Of a DNA stretch of 28,262 nucleotides, positions 1 to 7,722 are shown one piece after another. The stretch is from Ruminococcus sp. UBA4240 (GTDB lineage Bacteria > Bacillota > Clostridia > Oscillospirales > Ruminococcaceae): the NCBI GenBank assembly GCA_002395525.1, contig DGXE01000005.1:1-28262 (forward strand). Direction: 5' to 3'. Below the pieces are notes generated by a model. It was not told where the DNA came from, searched no databases, and saw only the letters and a list, made by a program, of their open reading frames with translations. Made by a program: the position numbers and the translations under genes. Every line of letters starts with the position of its first letter. Position 1 is the first letter of the stretch.

Positions 1-79
1 AGAAGTACAAGAACTGCCACGGCAGGGATGCTAAGTAAATACCTCGGGGCGCAGAGTGGGATACAAAAAGGATATATGA

Positions 80-719
80 TACTATCTGGTCAATAACAAG
101 GATGACCCTTATCTCATCTTAAAGCGTGCCATTGTACGTGGTACGCCTGTTCCCACCATTAACCTAATAAATCTGTACAGAGATATGAACACGGAGCAGC
201 TTACATCTAAAAAGCTGTCCGATTATACAAATCTCAGCGGCAGAAAGTGGGAGACAGGCTGTATTTATGCAGAACATCCCTATATCGAAAACGGTCTGGT
301 GCTTCGCAAGGAATATAACAGCTACATACAGAGGGATATCATAGCCGATATTTCAGACTACATAATGGATAATATCCGTGGCAGCGCTGACAGTGGGCAT
401 AGTATATTCCTCTGATATGGGCGGGAATGCCAGGATCCCCGTGGAAAATGTTGACATTGGAGCAAGTATCAAGGTTGAGTTTTCAAAAGGGCTTTATATC
501 CATTTTGAAAACTCCTCACCGCCTTTGGAAAAGAAGGAACATGTGTGGATAAACAGGTTTCCCGACATAAAAAGCGCTGTTGAACATCGTGCGGCTCACT
601 TTGAATCTATCCAGAACATCAGCCTTGAACTTGACACGGGGATAAACATCGCCGAGGCAGTCAACGGCGGTCTGTTCGGCAAAAAGAACCGGCAGATCTA
701 TGTCCGTTACACTGCCTGA
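80..719 (+). pseudogene. Broken ORF of unknown family, probably frameshifted
   Basis: I do not recognise this protein. A reading frame open from 80 (just after a TGA at 77-79) runs to a stop at 413-415 and holds an ATG at 185. A second frame is open from 366 (GTG at 378) to 719 and reads on smoothly. The two frames overlap only around 366-415, which is what a single-base indel in one gene of at least 213 codons would give. No convincing ribosome binding site precedes either part, and the frame upstream of 80 is closed by stops. The product would be soluble, with no signal peptide or membrane segment. It ends 22 bases before the epimerase gene, so it may once have been its operon partner. Two small overlapping genes or a sequencing error are the alternatives. 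Confidence 0.4.
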
Positions 720-741
720 TCAAATCGAAAGGATACATCGT

Positions 742-1920
742 ATGCTCAGAGAAGAATGCAAAAAGGAACTGTTCGGTCATATACTCCCCTTCTGGTCAAA
801 GCTCCGTGATGATGAATTCGGCGGCTTTTACGGCCAGATGGACAATGATCTGGTACTGGACAAAAAGGGGGGCAAGGGGGTCATCCTCAACTCCCGCATA
901 CTCTGGTTCTATTCCAATATGCTCCTTACCTATCCCGAATGCGGGGATGACATAAGGAGCAACGCACAGCACGCCTACGAATTCCTGCGGGACAAGTGCC
1001 TTGACCGTGAGTATGGCGGCGTTTACTGGATGATAAACTACGACGGCACCCCTGCTGACACCATGAAGCACACCTACAACCAGGCATTTGCCATATATGC
1101 CCTTTCCACCTACTATCTGGCGGTAAAGGACGAGGCGGCGCTGAAGCTTGCCTTCCAACTATTTGACACCGTTGAGGAAAAGTGCACCGACGACGTTGCC
1201 TACATGGAGGCATTCGACCGTGAGTGGAACCTCATTGAAAACGATGCCCTTTCCGAGAACGGTCTCATGGCGGACAAGACCATGAATACGGTGCTCCACC
1301 TTATTGAGGGCTACACCGTGCTGTACAAGGCATCCGGGGACGAAAGGGTGAAGGACAGGCTCCTGTTCCTCCTTGACCTGACAGAGAAGAAGATATTCCA
1401 CCCGGAGGACGACAGGCTCCTTGTGTTCTTTGACCGTGAGATGAACGTCATCGGTGATATACATTCCTACGGCCACGACATAGAGGCTTCCTGGCTCATT
1501 GACCGTGCCTGCGACGTAATAGGCGACGAGGAGCTGCGGGCAAAGTGGGCGGCATACGACCTGCGCATCGCAAAGAACATACGCCGCATAGCCTTTGATG
1601 AAAAGACAGGCTCCCTGCTCAACGAGCGTGAGTGGGAGGAGATAAACCGCAAGCGCATCTGGTGGGTGCAGGCGGAAACTGTTGTGGGCTTTGTCAATGC
1701 CTATGAGCACGGGGGCGGCGAGGAGTTCCTGAAGGATGCTCAGCGTGTATGGGAATACATCCGTGACGTGCAGATCGACAAGCGTGAGGGCAGCGAATGG
1801 TGGGCTGAGACCGACGACGAGGGCAAGCCCATCCCCGGCTTTACTATGGTAAACGAATGGAAATGCCCCTACCACAACGGCAGGATGTGCATGGAAATAG
1901 AAGCACGATGCAATAAATAA
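742..1920 (+). CDS. Cellobiose 2-epimerase (AGE superfamily)
   Basis: This cytoplasmic enzyme isomerises the reducing-end glucose of cellobiose to mannose (and acts on related beta-1,4-disaccharides), feeding beta-mannan use via mannosylglucose phosphorylase in ruminococci. The 392-residue product has the usual length and (alpha/alpha)6-barrel signature. Residues matching the known active site are Arg52 in SRILWF, His245, Glu248 and Trp251 in GHDIEASW, Trp308 and Glu312 in WWVQAE, and His378 in CPYHNGRMC. I chose the ATG at 742 because AAAGGA lies 8 bases upstream and this numbering puts the arginine at 52, as in the R. albus enzyme. An in-frame ATG at 700 has no good binding site and overlaps the preceding ORF. 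No mannan phosphorylase or mannanase gene is visible beside it. The family assignment is very secure. Confidence 0.95.
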   Translation: MLREECKKELFGHILPFWSKLRDDEFGGFYGQMDNDLVLDKKGGKGVILNSRILWFYSNMLLTYPECGDDIRSNAQHAYEFLRDKCLDREYGGVYWMINYDGTPADTMKHTYNQAFAIYALSTYYLAVKDEAALKLAFQLFDTVEEKCTDDVAYMEAFDREWNLIENDALSENGLMADKTMNTVLHLIEGYTVLYKASGDERVKDRLLFLLDLTEKKIFHPEDDRLLVFFDREMNVIGDIHSYGHDIEASWLIDRACDVIGDEELRAKWAAYDLRIAKNIRRIAFDEKTGSLLNEREWEEINRKRIWWVQAETVVGFVNAYEHGGGEEFLKDAQRVWEYIRDVQIDKREGSEWWAETDDEGKPIPGFTMVNEWKCPYHNGRMCMEIEARCNK

Positions 1921-1996
1921 GGGTTTTGGAAAAAAGTGCCGGAGGATGACAGATAGAGAGAAACATCCTCTGACTATACAGACCGGAGATGATAAG

Positions 1997-2977
1997 ATGA
2001 TAATATGCAAAAAATGCGGGAGCGAGTGCCCCGACGGCAACATTTTCTGCGAAAAGTGCGGTGCGGAGCTGGAGACCCCGGTTCTCCCCGAAAACGTGGA
2101 TTCAAAGGGGCGCATGAAGATGAAGGACGGCAAGTGGGTGACGGATAAGAAGGACAGCAAAAAGAAAGCCAAGGCGGAAAAGCCTGCCAAAAAGCCCCCC
2201 ACGGAGGAGCAGCTTGCCGCAAGGAGCAGACTTGTCAAGATCATATGCGCTGTGGCTGCAGTTATAATAGTGATAGTACTCATAGCCGCCATATACGGCT
2301 TTGTGAACAGCAACAAGGGCTACACAGCAGCGGCAGCCATACCCGTAGGGCGCAGTGTGGACTTTGCTGAGTCGGAAACGCACCTTGACTTTGTGGAGCA
2401 GTCCTCCAACGGCTTTATCAACAGCATGGGCGACTTTGACTACATATGCATATCCGAGGATACCGTGCGTGTCAGCGGGTCTCCCCAGCCCAAGTGGGTC
2501 ATTATGCTGCAGGTGGATGAGAACGGACTTATCACCGAGGTGGAGTACTACGACTTCACACAGCTAAAGCTCAACTGGAAGGGGCGGAAAATGGCTGAAA
2601 AGCTCACCGAGGACAATCTTGTCTACGGCATGGGCATCAAGAACGTGAACAAGACCTTGGGTCTCAAGCCCTACTACATCAAGCGCAGCGTATCAAACGA
2701 TTCCATATACTGCTACCGCTACTACTACACCGACACCGAGGCGGGCTTTGACCGTGCCTACAACTACTATGTGGATTTCTCCGACATTGAGCAGACCGTT
2801 CGCACGGTGCATTACCGTGAGATAGAGTATGCAAGGACCATATTCAACGTGCAGGAGCCGAAAATAACCACTGTTGAATACGTGCCGGGGGACATTGACG
2901 AGGAGACCGGCGAGGAAGCGGCAGAGGAGACCGAGGAAAGCGACAGCACCACCGAGGACACCACCGAAGACGAATAA
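1997..2977 (+). CDS. Zinc-ribbon single-pass membrane protein
   Basis: Function unknown. The 326-residue product starts with a CxxC-x10-CxxC zinc ribbon (Cys4, 7, 18, 21), then a lysine-rich linker (about 35-75), one transmembrane helix (about 79-103), a presumably extracellular domain (105-300) and an acidic Glu/Thr-rich tail. This cytoplasmic-ribbon/outside-domain layout is common among uncharacterised Firmicute proteins and recurs in the protein at 24102. The start at 1997 has GGAG 8 bases upstream and begins directly with the ribbon. An in-frame ATG at 1946 would add 17 residues, but the purine-rich run touches it with no spacing. It follows the epimerase by 76 bases and may share its transcript, which ends at the terminator at 2982. 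Confidence 0.85.
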   Translation: MIICKKCGSECPDGNIFCEKCGAELETPVLPENVDSKGRMKMKDGKWVTDKKDSKKKAKAEKPAKKPPTEEQLAARSRLVKIICAVAAVIIVIVLIAAIYGFVNSNKGYTAAAAIPVGRSVDFAESETHLDFVEQSSNGFINSMGDFDYICISEDTVRVSGSPQPKWVIMLQVDENGLITEVEYYDFTQLKLNWKGRKMAEKLTEDNLVYGMGIKNVNKTLGLKPYYIKRSVSNDSIYCYRYYYTDTEAGFDRAYNYYVDFSDIEQTVRTVHYREIEYARTIFNVQEPKITTVEYVPGDIDEETGEEAAEETEESDSTTEDTTEDE

Positions 2978-2981
2978 CTGC

Positions 2982-3010
2982 AAGGCGGCAGCGTTTCTGC
3001 CGCCTTTTTT
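2982..3010 (+). terminator. Rho-independent terminator after the zinc-ribbon gene
   Basis: A perfect 10-bp stem, AAGGCGGCAG/CTGCCGCCTT, closes a 5-base loop. The last stem Ts run into four more, giving six in a row. It lies 5 bases after the stop codon. Confidence 0.9.
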
Positions 3011-3071
3011 ATGATTGTAAATAACCCACAAAAAAGAGACATAAAATTCTCTGTGTTTTGCAAAAAAGCTT

Positions 3072-3101
3072 TTGACAGAAGCTCAATATATGGTGTATAA
3101 T
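3072..3101 (+). promoter_or_regulatory. Consensus sigma-A promoter for the SCP2 gene
   Basis: TTGACA at 3072-3077 and TATAAT at 3096-3101 are both perfect, with an 18-base spacer. The predicted leader is about 73 bases and ends in an AAAGGAG ribosome binding site ahead of 3181. Confidence 0.88.
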
Positions 3102-3180
3102 AGTGACAGCTTACAAACCATAACACAGCACACAAAGGCAGCGCTCCTGCTGCCGTTTTGAAAACGAAAGGAGTTTCACC

Positions 3181-3498
3181 ATGACATTTAACGAAACACT
3201 TGAAAAGGTAAGAGCCATTGCCGCCAAGGCGGATATATCCGGGAAGGACTTTCTTGCTGTTGAGGTAGACCTGACCGGCAGCGACCCCGGGGTTTTCTAC
3301 GTGGAGATAAAGGACGGAAAAATCGCCGTAGAGCCCTATGAATACAACGACCGCAGCTGCAAGGTGACTATGGACACCGCCGACTTCAACAAATTGGCAG
3401 ACGGAAAGCTTGATCCCATAATGGCATTCACCATGGGCAAGCTGAAGGTCGAGGGCGATGTGGGCAAGGCACTTGAATTTTCAAAGCTGCTCAGATAG
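3181..3498 (+). CDS. SCP2 sterol-binding domain protein
   Basis: This 105-residue protein is a stand-alone SCP2 domain: an N-terminal helix, a five-strand sheet with the phrase FYVEIKDGKIAVEP, then the C-terminal part with DFNKLADGKLDPIMAFTMGKLKVEGD, where the GKLKVEGD phrase is a hallmark. SCP2 domains have a hydrophobic cavity for lipids or acyl chains; the ligand in Firmicutes is not known. It is cytoplasmic, with no signal peptide. The start has AAAGGAG about 8 bases upstream. It has its own near-perfect promoter and no co-directional partner within 130 bases, so it is probably monocistronic and well expressed. Confidence 0.88.
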   Translation: MTFNETLEKVRAIAAKADISGKDFLAVEVDLTGSDPGVFYVEIKDGKIAVEPYEYNDRSCKVTMDTADFNKLADGKLDPIMAFTMGKLKVEGDVGKALEFSKLLR

Positions 3499-3615
3499 GG
3501 GATAGCTCAACGGCGTGAGTATAGGCCTGCTTTACCGTGCGCTGTCACCGCTGCAGGGGATACCTTGGTGCATCCTATGTGTCTTAGATAGCTATCCTTG
3601 ATTTTCTTTGTTTAA
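3499..3615 (+). other. Possible structured RNA or 3' UTR fold after the SCP2 gene
   Basis: Starting right at the stop codon, GGATAGCT at 3500-3507 can pair with AGCTATCC at 3590-3597. Inside, ACGGCG (3510-3515) can pair with CGCTGT (3540-3545, one wobble), and GGATAC (3558-3563) with GT-GC-ATCC (3568-3575, two bases bulged). This gives a three-way junction followed by a T-rich stretch from 3598. It matches no riboswitch I know. It may simply be an elaborate terminator. Confidence 0.3.
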
Positions 3616-3636
3616 TTTGTGATAGGAAGCGAAGCC

Positions 3637-4809
3637 ATGAAACCAGTGTTTAAATGCATTCTGTCAGCGGTGATGATCCTTCTTCTGCGCCCTGACTGTG
3701 TATCTGCCTCATATTTTGATGCACCGTCCATCATTGTTTCAAAAGATGACTATCACCCGATATGGGACGATACGGTACTAAATACATCGTATACAATGAG
3801 ATTTGCTGTCTGCCCTGTACCGGTATCAACGGAATATGTCCATGATGTTGCAGTAAATTACTGCAGATTCCCCAAGAAAGCCGTGACAACTGCTGTTAAG
3901 AACGGAACTGTATATCAGCACGGGTCTGATATACAGGTGTATGATGAAAATAACATATGTACAAAGGAATATCATCTTCTGGACACCGAATTTATGATAT
4001 CCAATAACCTGGATGGCTGGATAGACAGCGATGGACACTTTATTTACATCACAACTATCGGAGAAGGCCATAAGCTTGAGAACGAATGGATACTAAAGGA
4101 TTACCGTGATGGTATCTCAATCAATGTATTCAAAGAGAAGCACCTGTTTGATTCTGTGGAATATGTTGACGGAATAATGATCGTGGAACTGACGGATACC
4201 TTCGCCCGTTACAACACACGGAAATATGGGGAAGAAAGGCCCTTGATCACACAGGACGGGACACTGCTACGTGAGCAGACAAAAGTATTCTATGAAAATA
4301 TGGATCCTGCTGAACTAAAGGCAGATGTAAAGGGAAAGATCACATGGGTCACTCCAACGGGTGAAATAATACTTGTCAGAAAGAGCACCGGAGATGAGGG
4401 AGAGGAATATACAAGCGAGATCTATGAAATGATAATGAACGGCACATATGATTTTCAAAACAGCGCTCAGGACGACGGGGACACAGGGAGCGGACTGCTG
4501 ACAGACTCTGACGGACTTATGTTTGTGAATGCAGACGGCAGCCTTGCAAGGGGCTGGAAGATAATAGGCACTGACAGATACTATTTCAAAAAGGACGGAT
4601 ATGCGGCAACGGGCAGAGCCACCATAGGGGGCATACGGTATACCTTTGATGAGAACGGCGTGTGCAAAGGCAGATACACAGGCTGGACGAAGTCATCAAA
4701 GGGGTACAGATACTACTATAAGGGGAAAATGTTAGTCGGCCGCTACCGAATAAAGGGAAAGACCTATGACTTTGACAAGAACGGTCATGCAGCTTTAAAG
4801 CCGGCTTGA
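3637..4809 (+). CDS. Secreted protein with C-terminal cell-wall-binding repeats
   Basis: The 390-residue product starts with a signal peptide (positive N-terminus, hydrophobic 6-17, likely cleavage after VSA near residue 24). Residues 25-290 are a domain I do not recognise, lacking obvious catalytic motifs. Residues about 293-390 hold roughly four degenerate aromatic/glycine repeats (for example GWKIIGTDRYYFKKDGYAATG), typical of CW_binding_1/choline-binding-type modules that attach proteins to the cell surface. I chose the ATG at 3637 because AGGAAG lies about 9 bases upstream and the signal peptide begins there; an in-frame GTG at 3619 would add six residues. It is followed directly by a terminator. 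Surface location is likely; the role is unknown. Confidence 0.85.
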   Translation: MKPVFKCILSAVMILLLRPDCVSASYFDAPSIIVSKDDYHPIWDDTVLNTSYTMRFAVCPVPVSTEYVHDVAVNYCRFPKKAVTTAVKNGTVYQHGSDIQVYDENNICTKEYHLLDTEFMISNNLDGWIDSDGHFIYITTIGEGHKLENEWILKDYRDGISINVFKEKHLFDSVEYVDGIMIVELTDTFARYNTRKYGEERPLITQDGTLLREQTKVFYENMDPAELKADVKGKITWVTPTGEIILVRKSTGDEGEEYTSEIYEMIMNGTYDFQNSAQDDGDTGSGLLTDSDGLMFVNADGSLARGWKIIGTDRYYFKKDGYAATGRATIGGIRYTFDENGVCKGRYTGWTKSSKGYRYYYKGKMLVGRYRIKGKTYDFDKNGHAALKPA

Positions 4810-4815
4810 CACGAT

Positions 4816-4855
4816 AAGGCAGGTGCCGCTGTGTGAGCGGTGCCTGCCTTTCTTT
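4816..4855 (+). terminator. Rho-independent terminator of the cell-wall-binding gene
   Basis: A 15-bp stem beginning AAGGCAGG and ending CCTGCCTT, with two wobble pairs and a GTGTG loop, is followed by TCTTTTCTCT. It starts 6 bases after the stop codon. Confidence 0.85.
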
Positions 4856-4895
4856 TCTCTTTCAAAACCTTTGACGTATCCGCCAAAAAGATCAA

Positions 4896-4923
4896 ACCCC
4901 CATCAGTGCATAACTGACAGGGG
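4896..4923. other. Hairpin related to the one at 5321
   Basis: ACCCC/GGGGT and TCAGT/ACTGA pair around a GCATA loop with a small internal mismatch. The ACCCCC-TCAGT core resembles the hairpin at 5321-5352, so both sides of the tRNA block carry a similar structure. A T-run (4942-4947) lies some way downstream on the plus strand. Function uncertain. Confidence 0.45.
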
Positions 4924-4962
4924 TGCTGTATATGCCGAACGTTTTTTCTTTGCACAATAGGA

Positions 4963-5043
4963 TACAAAATACCGCCCGCAGATAAAGCAGGCGGTTTCGC
5001 TGCGGGGCGTTCCCCGCTGGTGGACCTGATGGGGATCGAACCC
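4963..5043 (-). repeat. Direct repeat copy 1: duplicated tRNA-Ala 3' end plus terminator
   Basis: This stretch is nearly identical to 5131-5210, offset by 167 bases: one 1-base indel and a few substitutions, all at the left end. On the minus strand it contains the 23 terminal tRNA bases from the T loop to the discriminator, CCA, a GCGGGG/CCCCGC hairpin (5002-5017) and an 8-bp hairpin (4972-4994) matching the tRNA terminator. Confidence 0.85.
5018..5043 (-). pseudogene. tRNA-Ala 3'-end remnant
   Basis: The minus strand reads GGGTTCGATCCCC followed by CATCAGGTCCACCA, identical to the 3' end of the intact tRNA-Ala at 5185-5260. The preceding bases do not rebuild a cloverleaf: the first two T-stem pairs are lost, no matching 5' acceptor strand is seen, and the anticodon region is replaced by unrelated sequence with a GCACCAAC/GTTGGTGC hairpin (5046-5063). 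It is therefore not a working tRNA. Confidence 0.75.
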
Positions 5044-5130
5044 GGGCACCAACTTGTTGGTGCATACCTTCTGCATTGCAATATGGGGGCTTTGTAAAGC
5101 GTAGGCTCTATCTGTCATACCTGTGTGATA

Positions 5131-5260
<130 letters not shown>

Positions 5261-5271
5261 GTACTGTTATG

Positions 5272-5300
5272 ATTATATCACTGCGGATGAAGAATGTCAA
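5272..5300 (-). promoter_or_regulatory. Consensus promoter of tRNA-Ala
   Basis: On the minus strand, TTGACA (plus 5295-5300) and TATAAT (plus 5272-5277) are separated by exactly 17 bases. The -10 box ends 11 bases before the tRNA 5' end. Perfect boxes suit a stable RNA gene. Confidence 0.92.
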
Positions 5301-5320
5301 GGATTTTTTCCGGACACAGC

Positions 5321-5352
5321 ACACCCCCGTCAGTTTTGTCTGACGGGGGTGT
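5321..5352. terminator. Strong hairpin, likely terminator after the InlB-repeat gene
   Basis: A perfect 13-bp stem, ACACCCCCGTCAG/CTGACGGGGGTGT, has a 6-base loop. It lies 24 bases past the stop of the minus-strand gene at 5377 and just upstream of the tRNA promoter, so it would insulate the two. The T-run is weak on the plus side (TTTCTT) and absent on the minus side, so termination is inferred from position and stem strength. Confidence 0.55.
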
Positions 5353-5376
5353 TTCTTGCCGTGACTTTGTATTGCC

Positions 5377-7347
5377 TCAGCTTATTACAAATACAGTGAT
5401 ATATGGGTTCTGCAAGTTGTAGTATTCGCCGTCGGTGTAGAAGCCCATCTCATACAGCCTGTACTCATCACAGGCTGCTATGGTCATGTCCTTTTCGGAA
5501 GCAGCGGTATCCATTACATCCACCGCACCCTTCAGGGTGAAGGTGTCATTTTTGTATTCGTGCTTTATGCAGTCGAATATGCCCTCGTACTCCGTCCTCT
5601 GCTCCTGTCGGTTCAGAGCAAGGGTGTCATCGGTGATGAGATATGCATTGTCAAAATCAAACTCTGCCTCATCCTGTATCCATGCCCCTACCTTATGGAA
5701 GAAATCCATCACGCTCATGCCGGGGTATTCAGTGCGGATGTATTCCACAAGGGCGTTTATCTCTGCCTTGGTAAGCCTGGATCCGGAGTTGTTTATCTCC
5801 GACGGGGAGACCTTATCGCCGTCATAGGTTTTCGGCACATAGTGCATATCGCCGGAGATATCCTCTATCCAGAAGCAGTATGTCCTGACCTTTGCGTCAA
5901 GAGCCTTGCGGCAGGCGCCCTTGTTGATGAAGTCCGGGTTGTCGTAGGTCTTCTCAAAGGCCTTGTAACCGTTGCCGCAGGCAAGCAGGGCATTCACGGT
6001 GTCGTTGTAGTTCTTGGTCATGCGGTTCATGCTGTGCTTCTTGTAGCTCTCGTAGGAAGCCCTTACGTCGGGGCTCAGCTGTGAAAGCTCCGTCTCGGAA
6101 AACCTTTCCACCGCTCTCTGTGCCACTTCCACTTCCTCCATAAGTGCCACTGCACTTACATACTCGGTCATAAGGCCGCCTAAGATCTCCTTTGCATCAT
6201 TGTACGCCTCACGGCTCACCATTCTCTTCGATGCCGCACAGTTGTATGCCGCCACGAAGAGGTTGGAATAGGCGTAGTTCCCGCCGTGCATATGCTTGCT
6301 GAGGGTGTATACACAGCGGCTGACTGCCTTGTAGTCCTCCTGAGTGCCAAGGGCTGCTATCTCAAAGGTCTTTTCATAGTTGTTCAAATATTCCGGGTTC
6401 TCCTCAATGGCCTGTATATCTCTGGAAAGATCCCGTGCATAGGGGGCAAGGTTCCTGAATGCGTCCTGCACACGGCTCATGTCCGTGATGTTCTTTATCT
6501 CCCTGCCAAGCCACTGGGTGCTGCTGTCCATATTGTCCGACAGGTCATCCAGCCTTGCGATCACATTGTCCAGCTTGTTGTCAATGTTGTCAAGCTTTTC
6601 GTTCATGGCTGCCATGGGGTCGGGAGCATCCACGCCCCTGTGGAAGAGCACCTTGAAGGGAGCGGTGATTATCTTCCCCCCGGGTATCACATCGCCCAGG
6701 AAGTCAAAGGCGCCGTCTGCGGTGGCAATGCCCGCATCCCTGCCAAATTCCTTCAGGTCATCCTCGGTGATGCCGCTGTCTGCGGGTGCTGCCTGTGCAA
6801 AGGCATAGGAAACAGGCACCATTTTAAGGGTCAGCTCATCCTTTACCCCGTCCGCCTTGCAGCTTTCATATATGGGAGTATCCACCCACAATGCCCTTAT
6901 GGTCATATTTTCCCTTGGCATGGTCTTCGGAATGGATCTGCTCCATGAAAGGAAATAGAAACCGTCCTTTACAGGCTCTTCGGGGGCTGTGAGTGCTGTG
7001 CCTGCCTGTGCAGTTATGGGAGCGATGAAATTGCCGCCGTCGGTGTCGAAGGTAATGGTGTATATGCCGGTATCATCCTCATCTGTCAGAATCTCTTCCG
7101 CAGGAAGGCTGCCTGATGCGGCGTTCTCCGTCACGGTATTGACGGTGGGAACAGCTTCATCTGCTTCCTCCTCAGCCATTTCATCAGGAGTATCAGCGTC
7201 TGCACCCTTTGAGGGGGCTGTCTCCCCTGCACAAATGCTTGTATCTTCCACGGCTGCGCTTACTGCCACGGACATTGGCGATACTGCCGCAAGAACTGCA
7301 AGAGCCGCCGCAATAGTCCTCATTGTAAATGCATATGTTTTTTTCAT
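5377..7347 (-). CDS. Large secreted protein with one InlB B-repeat and a coiled coil
   Basis: Function unknown. The 656-residue product has a clear signal peptide (MKKTYAF start, hydrophobic 11-30, cleavage near AVSA at 31), then an acidic low-complexity stretch (35-92). An InlB B-repeat/Flg_new beta-grasp module follows at about 94-154 (YTITFDTDGG, FYFLSWS, ALW). Residues 160-240 are a linker, 245-290 a heptad coiled coil (MNEKLDNIDNKLDNVIARLD), and 290-656 a mostly helical domain I cannot assign. There is no LPXTG motif, wall-binding repeat or C-terminal membrane anchor, so it is probably released or held non-covalently. The start has AAAGGAG 9 bases upstream. It is flanked by terminators and transcribed alone. 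Confidence 0.85.
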   Translation of the reverse strand: MKKTYAFTMRTIAAALAVLAAVSPMSVAVSAAVEDTSICAGETAPSKGADADTPDEMAEEEADEAVPTVNTVTENAASGSLPAEEILTDEDDTGIYTITFDTDGGNFIAPITAQAGTALTAPEEPVKDGFYFLSWSRSIPKTMPRENMTIRALWVDTPIYESCKADGVKDELTLKMVPVSYAFAQAAPADSGITEDDLKEFGRDAGIATADGAFDFLGDVIPGGKIITAPFKVLFHRGVDAPDPMAAMNEKLDNIDNKLDNVIARLDDLSDNMDSSTQWLGREIKNITDMSRVQDAFRNLAPYARDLSRDIQAIEENPEYLNNYEKTFEIAALGTQEDYKAVSRCVYTLSKHMHGGNYAYSNLFVAAYNCAASKRMVSREAYNDAKEILGGLMTEYVSAVALMEEVEVAQRAVERFSETELSQLSPDVRASYESYKKHSMNRMTKNYNDTVNALLACGNGYKAFEKTYDNPDFINKGACRKALDAKVRTYCFWIEDISGDMHYVPKTYDGDKVSPSEINNSGSRLTKAEINALVEYIRTEYPGMSVMDFFHKVGAWIQDEAEFDFDNAYLITDDTLALNRQEQRTEYEGIFDCIKHEYKNDTFTLKGAVDVMDTAASEKDMTIAACDEYRLYEMGFYTDGEYYNLQNPYITVFVIS

Positions 7348-7463
7348 AGATCACCACTCCTTTTGAACAGAGTATACCACATACACTATAACAAGATACT
7401 GACAAAAAGGCACCGGGCTGAACCTGATGTCTTTTTTACTTTGATTTCTATGTTCATGCAGCA

Positions 7464-7493
7464 GAAAAAAAGCGGACGGATAAAACCGCCCGC
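7464..7493 (-). terminator. Second minus-strand terminator downstream of the sugar operon
   Basis: On the minus strand GCGGGCGG/CCGTCCGC (one wobble) closes a 6-base loop and is followed by seven Ts. It lies about 230 bases beyond the glycosyltransferase stop and would catch readthrough, or end a short unrecognised transcript between 7500 and 7670. Confidence 0.8.
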
Positions 7494-7671
7494 ATATCAG
7501 CCGTAAAGAATGTTGTTTGTTATATCCCGATCGCTCTTATCGGGATCTGTGTTTATCATATTGGCAATCTCAGTATTGGCTTTTATAGATACCAAGAAGA
7601 CTGATCACTAAATCATCGGCAACCCTTTTTCATATCCCTGGTTTTATAGCAACCGTCAAAGGTATCAGCGC

Positions 7672-7707
7672 CAAAGAGATCCGCAAGCAAGCCTGCGGAT
7701 CCTTTGT
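7672..7707 (-). terminator. Terminator of the CDP-sugar operon
   Basis: On the minus strand GATCCGCA...TGCGGATC forms an 8-bp stem, extendable by AAAG/CTTT, followed by TCTCTTTGG. It lies 15 bases past the glycosyltransferase stop. Confidence 0.7.
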
Positions 7708-7722
7708 AAACAACTTCCTGTG

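Larger units (their letters stand above)
7348..7722. other. Intergenic region with two minus-strand terminators and one hairpin
   Basis: No gene is visible. It holds terminators at 7464-7493 and 7672-7707 and a perfect 8-bp hairpin, ATCCCGAT/ATCGGGAT (7524-7546, 7-base loop). A TATACT near 7372-7377 could be the -10 box of the InlB-repeat gene, but no good -35 box is seen. Confidence 0.6.

Noticed and set aside
1159..2316. 385-codon minus-strand ORF opposite the epimerase and zinc-ribbon genes
   Set aside because: It runs antisense to two well-supported genes, spans their boundary and has no family signature or ribosome binding site. It reflects codon bias of the real genes.
5018..5110. Second functional tRNA in this stretch
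   Set aside because: Only the 3' end matches a tRNA. No 5' acceptor strand or D arm pairs with it, and the T stem has lost two pairs.
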